The position numbers and the translations under genes were made by a program. Below are positions 45,019-53,900 of a stretch of DNA of 64,000 bases, piece after piece. Each line of letters opens with the position of its first letter. Within the stretch, counting starts at the first letter, position 1. The notes under the pieces were generated by a model that saw nothing but the letters and a program-made list of their open reading frames with translations, made no database searches and had not been told where the DNA came from. The DNA is from Comamonas sp. KCTC 72670 (GTDB lineage: Bacteria > Myxococcota > Myxococcia > Myxococcales > Myxococcaceae): positions 183,686 through 247,685 of the forward strand of contig BNCN01000013.1 in NCBI GenBank assembly GCA_014656495.1, read 5' to 3'.

Positions 45019-46023
45019 ATGAGCATCGACGTCGTCGACGAGGTCGCGGCCCAGGACGAGCACTCCATGACGCGCGGCGCGGGGCAACAGGCCCGCTCCT
45101 TGCCCGGCATGGTCTACATCCCGGGCGGGACGTTCTGGATGGGCTCGGACCACCACTATCCAGAGGAGCGCCCCGCGCATCAGGTGACGGTGACGGACTT
45201 CTGGATGGACAGCCAGCCCGTCACCAACGCCGACTTCGCGCGCTTCGTGGACGCCACCCACTACGTCACCGTCGCGGAGCGGCCCCTCAATCCAGAGGAC
45301 TTCCCCGGCGCGAAACCGGAGCTGCTCGTCCCAGGCTCGCTCGTGTTCAAGAAGACGCGCGTGCGCGTGGACCTGCGGGATTTGACGCAGTGGTGGTTCT
45401 ACACCGCGGGCGCGTGCTGGAAGCACCCCGAAGGCCCGGACAGCACCTGGGAGGGGCGCGAACAACATCCCGTGGTGCACGTCTGTTACGAGGACGCGCT
45501 CGCCTACGCCACCTGGGCGGACAAGGCGCTGCCCACCGAGGCGGAGTGGGAGTACGCCGCGCGCGGCGGAATGGAGCGCAAGGTGTACGTCTGGGGCGAC
45601 GAGTTCGCGCCAGGCGGCAAGCTGATGGCCAACACCTGGCAGGGCGAGTTCCCCTGGCAGAACCTCAACACGGACGGCTTCGAGGGCACGTCCCCCGTGG
45701 GCAGCTTCCCTCCCAACACCTACGGCCTCTTCGACATGGCCGGCAACGTGTGGGAATGGACCTCCGACTGGTACCAGGAGCGACACACGAGCCAGGGCGG
45801 CAAGCCCTGCTGCATCCCCGTCAATCCCCGGGGCCCGGCCTCGTCCGAGCGGAGCCTGGACCCCTGCCTCCCCCAGGTGAAGATTCCCCGCCGGGTCCTC
45901 AAGGGTGGCAGCCACCTGTGCGCGCCGAACTATTGCCTGCGCTACCGGCCCGCGGCCCGCTCGCCGCAAGCCGTGGACAGCGGGACGTCTCACATCGGCT
46001 TCCGCTGCGTCGTCCGCACCTGA
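45019..46023 (+). CDS. formylglycine-generating enzyme (sulfatase-activating)
   Basis: 334 aa. FGE-sulfatase fold: MVYIPGGTFWMGSD, RPAHQVTVTDFWMD, LPTEAEWEYAARGG, YGLFDMAGNVWEWTSDWY, LKGGSHLCAPNYCLRYRPAA, and SHIGFRCV. The two active-site Cys that bind copper in true FGEs are both present (Cys301 and Cys306), which separates it from the many catalytically inactive FGE-domain proteins. It would oxidise Cys in C-x-P-x-R motifs of sulfatases to formylglycine. AGGGAGG precedes the ATG; no signal peptide, so it acts in the cytoplasm. No sulfatase is encoded in this window. Confidence 0.9.
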   Translation: MSIDVVDEVAAQDEHSMTRGAGQQARSLPGMVYIPGGTFWMGSDHHYPEERPAHQVTVTDFWMDSQPVTNADFARFVDATHYVTVAERPLNPEDFPGAKPELLVPGSLVFKKTRVRVDLRDLTQWWFYTAGACWKHPEGPDSTWEGREQHPVVHVCYEDALAYATWADKALPTEAEWEYAARGGMERKVYVWGDEFAPGGKLMANTWQGEFPWQNLNTDGFEGTSPVGSFPPNTYGLFDMAGNVWEWTSDWYQERHTSQGGKPCCIPVNPRGPASSERSLDPCLPQVKIPRRVLKGGSHLCAPNYCLRYRPAARSPQAVDSGTSHIGFRCVVRT

Positions 46024-46093
46024 CCGGCGTCCCCCCGGGAATCGACACGCCCCACGCAACTTCGTGGGCGAGTGAAGGACAATTCCTACAAAC

Positions 46094-46138
46094 GCATGAG
46101 GAAACACACCTCATGCTTCATTGACCTGGGGGGGTCAA
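46094..46138 (+). promoter_or_regulatory. Two tandem hairpins in the leader of the next gene
   Basis: First stem GCATGAGG / CCTCATGC with a 7-base loop (46094-46116), then TTGACC-TGGGGG-GGTCAA (46121-46138) ending 4 bases before the ATG of the next gene. The second would hide the G-rich stretch that must serve as ribosome binding site. The first may instead terminate the FGE transcript. Confidence 0.5.
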
Positions 46139-46142
46139 CATC

Positions 46143-47033
46143 ATGGGAAACTTCACGAAGGCAGCGTCGACGGTGGTGCGGCTCGGAGCGCGGGAAGCCA
46201 GTCACACGGGGCCGAAGCAGGCGCCGAAGCTGTTCAAGCAGCCGGCCGCGCACTTCTCCACGAAGGCCACCCAGACGCCGTCGCAGATCGCCCAGAAGGT
46301 CAAGGATCACAACAACAGCATGGACCTGATGCGCGACATCATGGAGGCGGAGGATCGCCGCCATGGTGGCAACAACGCGATGACGCCGCCCATCAAGTAC
46401 GACGTCCCGCTGTCTCGCCGGGAGAACTTCGCGTTCGACCCCATCCAGCCGGGCTACGGCACCCCGAAGTCCGCCATCGACAAGCTGGGCAAGCTCCAGC
46501 CCGCGGGGAAGAGCGCCACCGTCACCGCGTCCGACCACGTCGATGGCGAGAAGTCCGTCAAGGGCAAGACGCCGTTCACGTCGTTCAGTGGCCCGCCGGT
46601 GGGCGTGGACGGCAAGGCCACGGGGCCTCTCGTCGACAACCCGCTCTACGGCAGGAACCGCATCGTCACCAACCCGGTCAAGGACCCCGAAATCAGCGCG
46701 GTGCTGGACCAGTTCGACATCCAGCACGACCTGCGCACGAGCATCAAGCCCGGCTTCGATGACATCGCCGTGCTGCGCTCCGAGCCCCGTCCGCAGCCCG
46801 TCTGGAAGCCCACCGAGGAGGAGCGCCAGCTCATGCCCAGCGTCGGCGTGGATCCGGAGAAGCCCTACTTCACCTTCCGCGAGCGCGCGATGGTGAACTC
46901 GGCGCGGGACCAGGAGTACCTCGTCAAGGGCACCGTCAGCCAGTTCGACTACTTCCAGGGCCAGCCGGACGGCACGCTCAAGCCCCTCTCCAAGCAAGAG
47001 GTGATTGACGAGGCCAGCAAGCACAAGCCCTGA
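46143..47033 (+). CDS. hypothetical protein, 296 aa
   Basis: Soluble, Pro/Lys/Asp-rich protein with no signal peptide or membrane helix. It contains several Pro-rich tyrosine or glycine turns (PIQPGYGTPKSAIDKLG, NPLYGRNRIVTNPVKDPE, IKPGFDDIAVLRSEPRPQP), suggesting extended or largely disordered structure. I recognise no family. The G-rich run immediately upstream is the only ribosome binding site candidate and lies within a hairpin. Convergent with the M19-like lipoprotein gene; a terminator hairpin lies between. It could be a structural or effector-type protein, but nothing in the neighbourhood points to a role. Confidence 0.6.
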   Translation: MGNFTKAASTVVRLGAREASHTGPKQAPKLFKQPAAHFSTKATQTPSQIAQKVKDHNNSMDLMRDIMEAEDRRHGGNNAMTPPIKYDVPLSRRENFAFDPIQPGYGTPKSAIDKLGKLQPAGKSATVTASDHVDGEKSVKGKTPFTSFSGPPVGVDGKATGPLVDNPLYGRNRIVTNPVKDPEISAVLDQFDIQHDLRTSIKPGFDDIAVLRSEPRPQPVWKPTEEERQLMPSVGVDPEKPYFTFRERAMVNSARDQEYLVKGTVSQFDYFQGQPDGTLKPLSKQEVIDEASKHKP

Positions 47034-47040
47034 GCCACCG

Positions 47041-47061
47041 GTCCGCCGTGGAACGGCGGAC
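47041..47061. terminator. Bidirectional hairpin terminator
   Basis: Perfect 8-bp stem GTCCGCCG / CGGCGGAC with loop TGGAA, 7 bases after the hypothetical gene and 60 bases from the convergent gene. Confidence 0.65.
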
Positions 47062-47120
47062 TCGGGAGGCGACCCGGCGCGCGCCCCGGAAGTCCATGGG
47101 GCACGCGCCGGAGCAGCGCA

Positions 47121-49163
47121 TCAACCGCAGGTCATCGTCCAGCGGCAGTTGTTGGACAGACACTCACGGCCGCTGGCGCACAGCGCGCCGCGGTCCTTCT
47201 TGGGCTGGCACTTGCCCGCGTTGAGGCCCCAGCCGCAGTACTGGCTGCTGCCGCAATCGCTGTCCGTGGAGCACACGCAGCTGCCAGTGAGGCCAGAGCA
47301 GCCGTCCATGGCGTTGCAGGCGCCGCTGACGCACTCCTGCGCGAAGCGGCAGCTCTCCCCCATCTGCTTGGAGGCCGGCGCGTAGCGGTGGCCACACATC
47401 TGGGGATAGGCCGCCTCGCGGGTGGCCTTCGGGACGTACGCGGCCACGCCGCCGGTGTCGATGTTCGTCGCCGCGTCCGCCATGCCGGTGCGCGTGCCCG
47501 TGGCCCGCTCCCACATGCGGATGAACGTCTCAGCCGAGCCCTCCAGGCCCGTGGTGTTGACGCCGAGGTTCTTCAGGTCGCGCACCACGTCCGGCAGCAG
47601 CCCCACGTGGGCCAGGCCGTACACGTCGAAGTCGGTCCCCAGCGGCGCCGGGCCGGACACGCGCTGCTGGTGGGCCTGGGCGGCGGCCTCCGCGGGGAAG
47701 CCGGCGGAGCAGGCGCCGTGGCCACCGAAGCGCGGGCGCGTCTGCTGGATGAAGCCGTTGAGGTCCGCGCCGAAGCCCATGTTCACCTTGAGGCCCATGC
47801 GGCCGAACTCATAGGCCTGCGCCAGCGAGCGCGTGGAGCCCTGGCAGTTGTTGGCCACCGGCGTGCGGGTGTAGTCGCGCGTCTCGTCATGCGCGGTGCG
47901 CAGCCCGAACATGCCGCCCGTCTGGCGCAGGTACCGGATGATGGACGCGGGCGTCGTCTTCTCGTTGGCGGCCAGGCCCGGGTGCATCACCTCGCGGAAG
48001 TGGCCGTGGGAGATGTAGAGCGGGTAGTACGTCCGGGCCTGCGCGATGGCGTAGGTGTCGTCCACGGAGCGCTCGGACATGTGCGCCACGTCGACGAGCA
48101 TCCCCTTGTTCATCATCTCGCCGACCAGGGCCTTGCCCTCGGCCGTCAGGCCCTTGGTGTTCTTGCAGTTGGCGTCCACGTCGAAGCCCAGCGTGAAGCC
48201 GTTGCCCGTGAGGCCACAGTCCGTGTCCACGTGGCAGTTCTCCAGGAACTGCGCGACCTGGAAGATGGCGTTGTGCGGCGCCGCGCCGCCAAAGCGGTTG
48301 TCCAGCTGGTGCACCGGCTGGATGGAGCGCACGCCCAGCGCGTGGACGCGGTTGAGCTCGGACTGCCAGTTCTTGGTGCCGAAGAGCTTGCTCGACTCGA
48401 TGGACAGCACCATCGCCAGCTTGCCGGACGCGATGATCTGCCGCGCGTGCGCGGGCGACAGCGCGATCTCCGCCCACGGCGTGCGCGCGTCGAAGTCACG
48501 CGCCATCTGGAGCTGCACGTCCACGTCCACCATCTCGTCACAGGGGCGCTTGATGTTCTGGTACGGGAGCGCCTTGCAGAGGAACTCGTTGCTCACCAGC
48601 GAGATGGTGACCAGCGACATGCCGCCCAGGTGGGCCTGCCGCAGCCAGCCCTCCCAGGCCTGCTGATGCGCGATGGTGTCCCAGCGCGGCCACTGCGTGG
48701 GCACGTTCATCCGGCCCAGGTGCAGGCCCGTATCGCCCTCCGTCCCCTCCACCTGCCCGATGATCTCCGACGCCACCGCGCCGCCAATGCCGAACATCTG
48801 GGAGAGCACGGGGATGCCGCTCAGGTTCACCCCGCCCGCGTTGGGGCACACGTTGAGCATGGAGCTCAAATCCATGCGCACGCGCGCATGATCGCTCTCC
48901 GGGAATCCTCCGTCACAGCTCACCAGCGTGCCGGTGTGCTTGCCGTGAAACCAGCCACCGCTGAACGCCTCCTCGGCGAACATATGGTGGTGCATCTCCG
49001 CGAAGCCCGGGACGGTCGCGGCCTGCGCCACCTCTCCCACCGCGGCTTCTTCAACGGGGACGCTCTCCTCCTCCGTGGGCTGGCACCCCTGCGTGAGCGC
49101 GAGCGCGGAGGCGAGGGAGAGGGACAACAAACGCCGAGGGGCAGGGCCGATACATCGCTGCAT
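47121..49163 (-). CDS. M19 membrane-dipeptidase-like lipoprotein with Cys-rich C-terminus
   Basis: 680 aa from the ATG preceded by AAAGG (an in-frame GTG lies 9 bases upstream). Lipobox LTQGC, then a TIM-barrel of the renal dipeptidase/amidohydrolase type: EMHHHMF near the start (His-x-His where M19 enzymes usually have His-x-Asp), LSIESSK with the bridging Glu, VDVAHMSERSVDD, and YISHGHFREV. The last roughly 90 residues form a Cys-rich module (CRFAQECVSGACNAMDGCSG, then CVCSTDSDCGSSQYC) with many likely disulphides, of a type frequent on myxobacterial cell-surface proteins. Probably a surface-exposed hydrolase of peptides or related amides; the substrate is unknown. Confidence 0.82.
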   Translation of the reverse strand: MQRCIGPAPRRLLSLSLASALALTQGCQPTEEESVPVEEAAVGEVAQAATVPGFAEMHHHMFAEEAFSGGWFHGKHTGTLVSCDGGFPESDHARVRMDLSSMLNVCPNAGGVNLSGIPVLSQMFGIGGAVASEIIGQVEGTEGDTGLHLGRMNVPTQWPRWDTIAHQQAWEGWLRQAHLGGMSLVTISLVSNEFLCKALPYQNIKRPCDEMVDVDVQLQMARDFDARTPWAEIALSPAHARQIIASGKLAMVLSIESSKLFGTKNWQSELNRVHALGVRSIQPVHQLDNRFGGAAPHNAIFQVAQFLENCHVDTDCGLTGNGFTLGFDVDANCKNTKGLTAEGKALVGEMMNKGMLVDVAHMSERSVDDTYAIAQARTYYPLYISHGHFREVMHPGLAANEKTTPASIIRYLRQTGGMFGLRTAHDETRDYTRTPVANNCQGSTRSLAQAYEFGRMGLKVNMGFGADLNGFIQQTRPRFGGHGACSAGFPAEAAAQAHQQRVSGPAPLGTDFDVYGLAHVGLLPDVVRDLKNLGVNTTGLEGSAETFIRMWERATGTRTGMADAATNIDTGGVAAYVPKATREAAYPQMCGHRYAPASKQMGESCRFAQECVSGACNAMDGCSGLTGSCVCSTDSDCGSSQYCGWGLNAGKCQPKKDRGALCASGRECLSNNCRWTMTCG

Positions 49164-49397
49164 ACAGTGCACCTTTCCAGTACCGCGGGGAGGTGCCCTG
49201 GGAGTACCAGGAGTGACTCCTGTTTTTCAATGATTCCAACTTTTTCTTGAGAACTGAAACAGCGGCGTAGCGTGTGTCGTAGCAAGGTGTGAAGCGTCAG
49301 GTCACAACACGCTGGCAAGCCTCACGGGCAGGTGGGGCAACTGCCCACCCTTCACAGATTGACGCTCCAAAGTGGTCTCGACCTCATGGAGCCGTGG

Positions 49398-50834
49398 ATG
49401 AAGAAGCCCTGGCGTTGCCTTCCGGTGGTGCTGCCCCTCCTGGTTGCTTGCGAGCTGCCGGCCGTGGACGCCTTGCGACCGTCGCACAACGAAGCGCCCT
49501 CCCGGCCTCCTCGGCAGTGGGAGCCCTGTGGTCTCACCGCGAGCAGGCTCCTGGACCTCCACCCCGGCCCGGGCGACGCGCGAATCGAAGAGCCCCTCCC
49601 CGGCGCGAACCAGCTCTTCTTCACCGCGGACGATGGCCGCCATGGCAGTGAGCTGTGGACGAGCAGCGGCACGCACGGTGACGGCACCCGCTTGCTCCGG
49701 GACATCGCCACGGGCGCGAAGGGCGCGGCCCCCTCCAACCTCACGCGCGTGGGCGACCGGCTCTTCTTCATCGCGGATGACGGCGTGAATGGCCGAGCCC
49801 TGTGGACCAGCGATGGGACCCGCGGCGGCACGACGCTGCTCAAGCGCATCCAGCCCGTGGGGGCGGGGCTGGCGGACCCGCAGGCCCTGGTGGCGTACCG
49901 GGACCGGCTCTACTTCGCCGCCGAGCATCCCACGGGCAAGCGCGGCACGGAGCTGTGGACCAGCGACGGCACGCCGGAGGGCACCCGCGAAGTCGCGGAC
50001 CTCACGCCCGGGCCCGAGAGCGCCTATCCCCGCCGCTTCGCCGTGCACGGAGGCTCGCTGTACTTCGTGATGAGCCGGGGCGAGGAGAACTGGCTCGTGC
50101 GCGGAGAAGGTGGCGCCAGCTTCACGCCGCTCCACAAGGTCTACGAGGACACGGTCCTCTTCGGCATGAAGAGCGTGGGCGACAAGCTCTTCTTCCTCGA
50201 GGACCCCGACGAAGGCGAAGCGACCCTGCACGTGACGGACGGCACGCCCGGGGGCACCCGCCGCCTGCGCTTCTTCCCCGGAGACTATCCCCACGACCTG
50301 GTGGCCATGGACGGCCGGCTCTACTTCAGCGCCGGCTCCGGAACGGAAGCGGGTGAGGAGCTCTGGGTCAGCGATGGGACGGTGTCCGGCACACGGCGGC
50401 TGAAGGACATCCGGCCGGGAAGGAAAGGTTCGTCGCCCGCCTCGCTCAGCGTGCTGAGAGAGCGCATCTACTTCTCCGCGGATGACGGCAAGCATGGACG
50501 CGAGCTGTGGATCAGCGATGGGACGTTCGGGGGCACGAAGCTGTTCAAGGACCTGCTCCGGGGCACGCGAGGCGCATCGCCCACCGAGCTGACGGTCCTC
50601 CATGACTGGCTGTTCTTCAGCGCGGAGAATTCAGACGGCAAGGCGGAGACCTGGCTCAGCAACGGCAGCACGTCGGGCTTCTGGCGAATCGACACGGACA
50701 GAGCCCACGCGGCGCGAGGCTTCGTCCGCTCTGGCTGGGACGTGTTCTTCACCGCCGAGACTCGGGACAGCGGCCGGGAGCTCTACGCCCTGCCCTTCCG
50801 TCCCACCGGCGAGTGCGCGCGGCCGCGGCCCTGA
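49398..50834 (+). CDS. lipoprotein with ELWxSDGT beta-propeller repeats
   Basis: 478 aa. Signal peptide with lipobox LVAC (KKPWRCLPVVLPLLVACELP). The rest is built of about eight repeats of roughly 50 residues with the core ELWTSDGTxxGT (ALWTSDGTRGGT, ELWTSDGTPEGT, ELWVSDGTVSGT, ELWISDGTFGGT and diverged copies LHVTDGTPGGT, TWLSNGSTSG), each with a LYFSADDG-type strand. This repeat is common in secreted proteins of myxobacteria and planctomycetes and folds as a propeller. GGAG 7 bases before the ATG supports the start; an ATG 12 bases upstream is possible. Probably a surface adhesin or scaffold; no enzymatic motif. Confidence 0.8.
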   Translation: MKKPWRCLPVVLPLLVACELPAVDALRPSHNEAPSRPPRQWEPCGLTASRLLDLHPGPGDARIEEPLPGANQLFFTADDGRHGSELWTSSGTHGDGTRLLRDIATGAKGAAPSNLTRVGDRLFFIADDGVNGRALWTSDGTRGGTTLLKRIQPVGAGLADPQALVAYRDRLYFAAEHPTGKRGTELWTSDGTPEGTREVADLTPGPESAYPRRFAVHGGSLYFVMSRGEENWLVRGEGGASFTPLHKVYEDTVLFGMKSVGDKLFFLEDPDEGEATLHVTDGTPGGTRRLRFFPGDYPHDLVAMDGRLYFSAGSGTEAGEELWVSDGTVSGTRRLKDIRPGRKGSSPASLSVLRERIYFSADDGKHGRELWISDGTFGGTKLFKDLLRGTRGASPTELTVLHDWLFFSAENSDGKAETWLSNGSTSGFWRIDTDRAHAARGFVRSGWDVFFTAETRDSGRELYALPFRPTGECARPRP

Positions 50835-50860
50835 CCGGAGCCGACGCGCCGCGTGGCGGG

Positions 50861-50880
50861 CGGGAGCTGGCCGCCTCCCG
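50861..50880. terminator. Weak bidirectional hairpin
   Basis: CGGGAG / CTCCCG stem with an 8-base loop between the propeller lipoprotein and the convergent NRPS gene; only a 6-bp stem. Confidence 0.35.
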
Positions 50881-50951
50881 GTTCCCCGCTTCGCCTCGGC
50901 CCCCTGCCGCGCCGGTCGTCACGCCCTACCGACGCGGCTGCTGAAGTGACC

Positions 50952-53900
50952 TTACGCGTCGCCGTGCCGCTTCAGCATCGCCACCACCACGTCGACAGCG
51001 GGAGCCTTGAGGACGGAGTGGTGATCTCCAGCGGCCTCGGCCACCTCCACGCCGCCCTCTGCCAGGGCCGCCCAACCGCCATCCGCCCCTGTCGGGACCC
51101 GCGTCTGGCTGGCGCGAAGCAGGCTGACACGTCCGCCGTAGCGCCCAGGCGTGTACCGCCACAGGGCGCGGAGGTTGCTCGCGTAGACGCGATACAGGGC
51201 GTGGAGCTGCTCGAGCTCAACCCCCTTCGGCAACGCGCCCGCGCGCCGGGCCTGCTCGAGCAACTGCGCCAGCTGCGAGGCCTCGCCTGGGAGGGCTTCA
51301 TCCGCGGTCCGCTCGGGCAGGGGGAGCCCGAGGACCTGGGACGTGAACTCCACGAACCGGGCGGCCATCCACTCCGCGCCCACGGGCTCCGGCGGCCGTT
51401 GGTCGAAGGCATACGCATCGATGAGCAGGAGCTGCTCCACCCGCTCCCCCTGCTGCTCCAGTTGCCGCGCCATTTCAAAGGCGATGACGCCCCCCAACGA
51501 CCAACCGCCCAGCCTGTACGGACCGGCGGGCTGGACCTCGCGCATCGCCGCCACGTAACACGCAGCCATGGCCTCCACCGTCTCCAACGGCGCGTCCGCA
51601 TCCTCGAGCCCCGGCGATTGGAGGGCGTAGAACGGCTGGTCCGCCCCCAGCCGTCGCGACAGCTCCAGGTACGGCAGGACAGTGCCGCTGACGGGGTGGA
51701 CGAAGAACGAGGGCCGCCGCGAGCCACCGCCATTCAACGTCACCACGGGAGACAGCCGCGCCGGCGTCTGGCGGAGGCGCTCCGCCAGTTCCTCCAGCGT
51801 GCCCGCCTGGAACAGTGTCACCACCGGCAGGCTGCGCCCGAGCCGCTCGCGGATGCGAGACACCAACCGCATGGCCAGAAGGGAGTGCCCTCCCAGCTCG
51901 AAGAAGTTCGAGTGGATTCCAATGGGCCCGACGCCCAACAGCTCCTCCCAGATACCCGCGAGCACCCACTCCAACGTGTCGCGAGGCGCCACATCGGCCC
52001 GGCCCTCCGCGGCCCGAAGCACCTCGGGGACCGGGAGCGCCGCGCGGTCCACCTTGCCGTTGGGCGTCAACGGCAACGCGTCCAACGTCAGGAAGGCCGA
52101 TGGCACCATGAAGTCGGGCAATTGCTCCTTCACGAAGCTCCGCGCCTCCACGGTGTCGAGCACCCGGCCCTGTTGCGCCACGACATACGCGACGAGGCGT
52201 CGGCCCCCGCCCCCATCCTCACGCGCGAGCACCACGGCGTCTCGGATGGCCGGGTGACGCCGCAGGGTGGCTTCGACTTCTCCCAGCTCGATGCGGAAGC
52301 CGCGCACCTTCACCTGCGCGTCGATGCGGCCCAGGTACTGCAGCTCCCCCCCTGGCAACCACCGCACGCGGTCCCCCGTGCGGTAGAGCCGAGCCCCGGG
52401 TTGCTGGCTGAACGCGTCGGGAACGAAGCGCTCCGCTGTCAGCTCGGGCCGGTCGACGTACCCACGGGCCAGTCCGGCGCCGCCCAGGTACAGCTCGCCC
52501 GCGACGCCCTGCGGCACGGGCTGGCCGAACGCGTCGAGCACGTAGGCACGCGTCCCATCGAGCGGACGGCCCACCGTGGGCTCGCGAGACGCGCCACGGA
52601 GGGCCTCCGCCCAGGTCGAGTACGTCGTGTCCTCGGTGGGGCCATACAGGTTGAGCACCCGCTGGACTCCAGGAGCCGCCGCGTGAATCGCCTCCACCAA
52701 GGTCCCCGGCAACGGCTCGCCGGCCAGGTTCACTGCCCGCACCGACTCAGGGACGGCGTTGGCCCGCACCAACTCCGCCATCGCCGAGGGCACGGTGTTG
52801 ATGAGCGTCACGCGCCTTGCCGCGGGAAGCGTCGGCAACTCGAGCGCGTTGCGGGCCAGGACCACGGTCCCCCCGCGCGTGAGGGGGGCGAACAGCTCGA
52901 AGACGGACAGGTCGAAGTTGAGTGACGTGGACGCCAACACGCCAGCCATCTCCTGCTGAGAGAACGTCCGTGCCGTCCAGCGCAGGAAGGCCACGGCGCT
53001 TCGGTGCTCCAACGCCACCCCCTTGGGGCGGCCCGTGCTCCCGGAGGTGAAGAGCACGTAGGCCAGGTGGTCCGGAGCGGCGCCAGCGCGCGCCGCCACG
53101 CCAGACGGCGCGGCAGTCCACGCCGTATCGAGCGCGACCCGAGCCGCGTCCACGGGAGGCAGCCCCTCCAACAACGCGCGCTGCCCCACGAGCACACGCG
53201 GCTTCGCATCCTCCAGCATGAACGCCAGACGCCGCCGAGGATACGCCGGGTCCAACGGAACGTAAGCGCCACCCGCCTTGAGGATGCCGAGCACCGCGAC
53301 CAACAGGTCCGCGTTGCGCTCCGCGCACACGCCCACTCGAACCTCGGGCCCCACGCCCAACCCGCGCAAGCGCACCGCGAGCAGGCTCGCGCGATGGTCC
53401 AGCTCCCGGTACGTCAGCGAGGTGTCACCGGCCACCACCGCCACCGCGTCGGGCGAGGCCGCGACCTGCCGCTCAATGAGGGTATGAATGCACGCATCCG
53501 CGGGTCCACCCGCGCCCGTGTCATTCCACTCCACGAGCACGCGCCGTTGCTCGCTCGGGTCCAGCAGCGGGAGTTCGAACACGGGCCGATCGGGCGCCTC
53601 GACAGCGGCCGTGAGCAGGGCCTTCAAGTGCCCCAACAGCCGCTCCACCGTCGCGCGCTCGAACAGCGCCGTGGCGTACTCCAGGCCTCCCGCGAAGCCG
53701 TCCCGGCCCTCCGTGAAACCGAGCGTGAGGTCGAACCGCGAGACGTGATGCTCCACGGACACGGGGCTCAGTGCCTGATGCGCGTGGGGCGCGCTGGGCC
53801 CAGCCGCTCCCGGTGTGCTGTCGAAGGTGAGCATCACCTGGAACAGCGGTGAATGGCTGAGGCTGCGCTCCGCGCGCAGGGCCTCCACCAGCCGCTCGAA

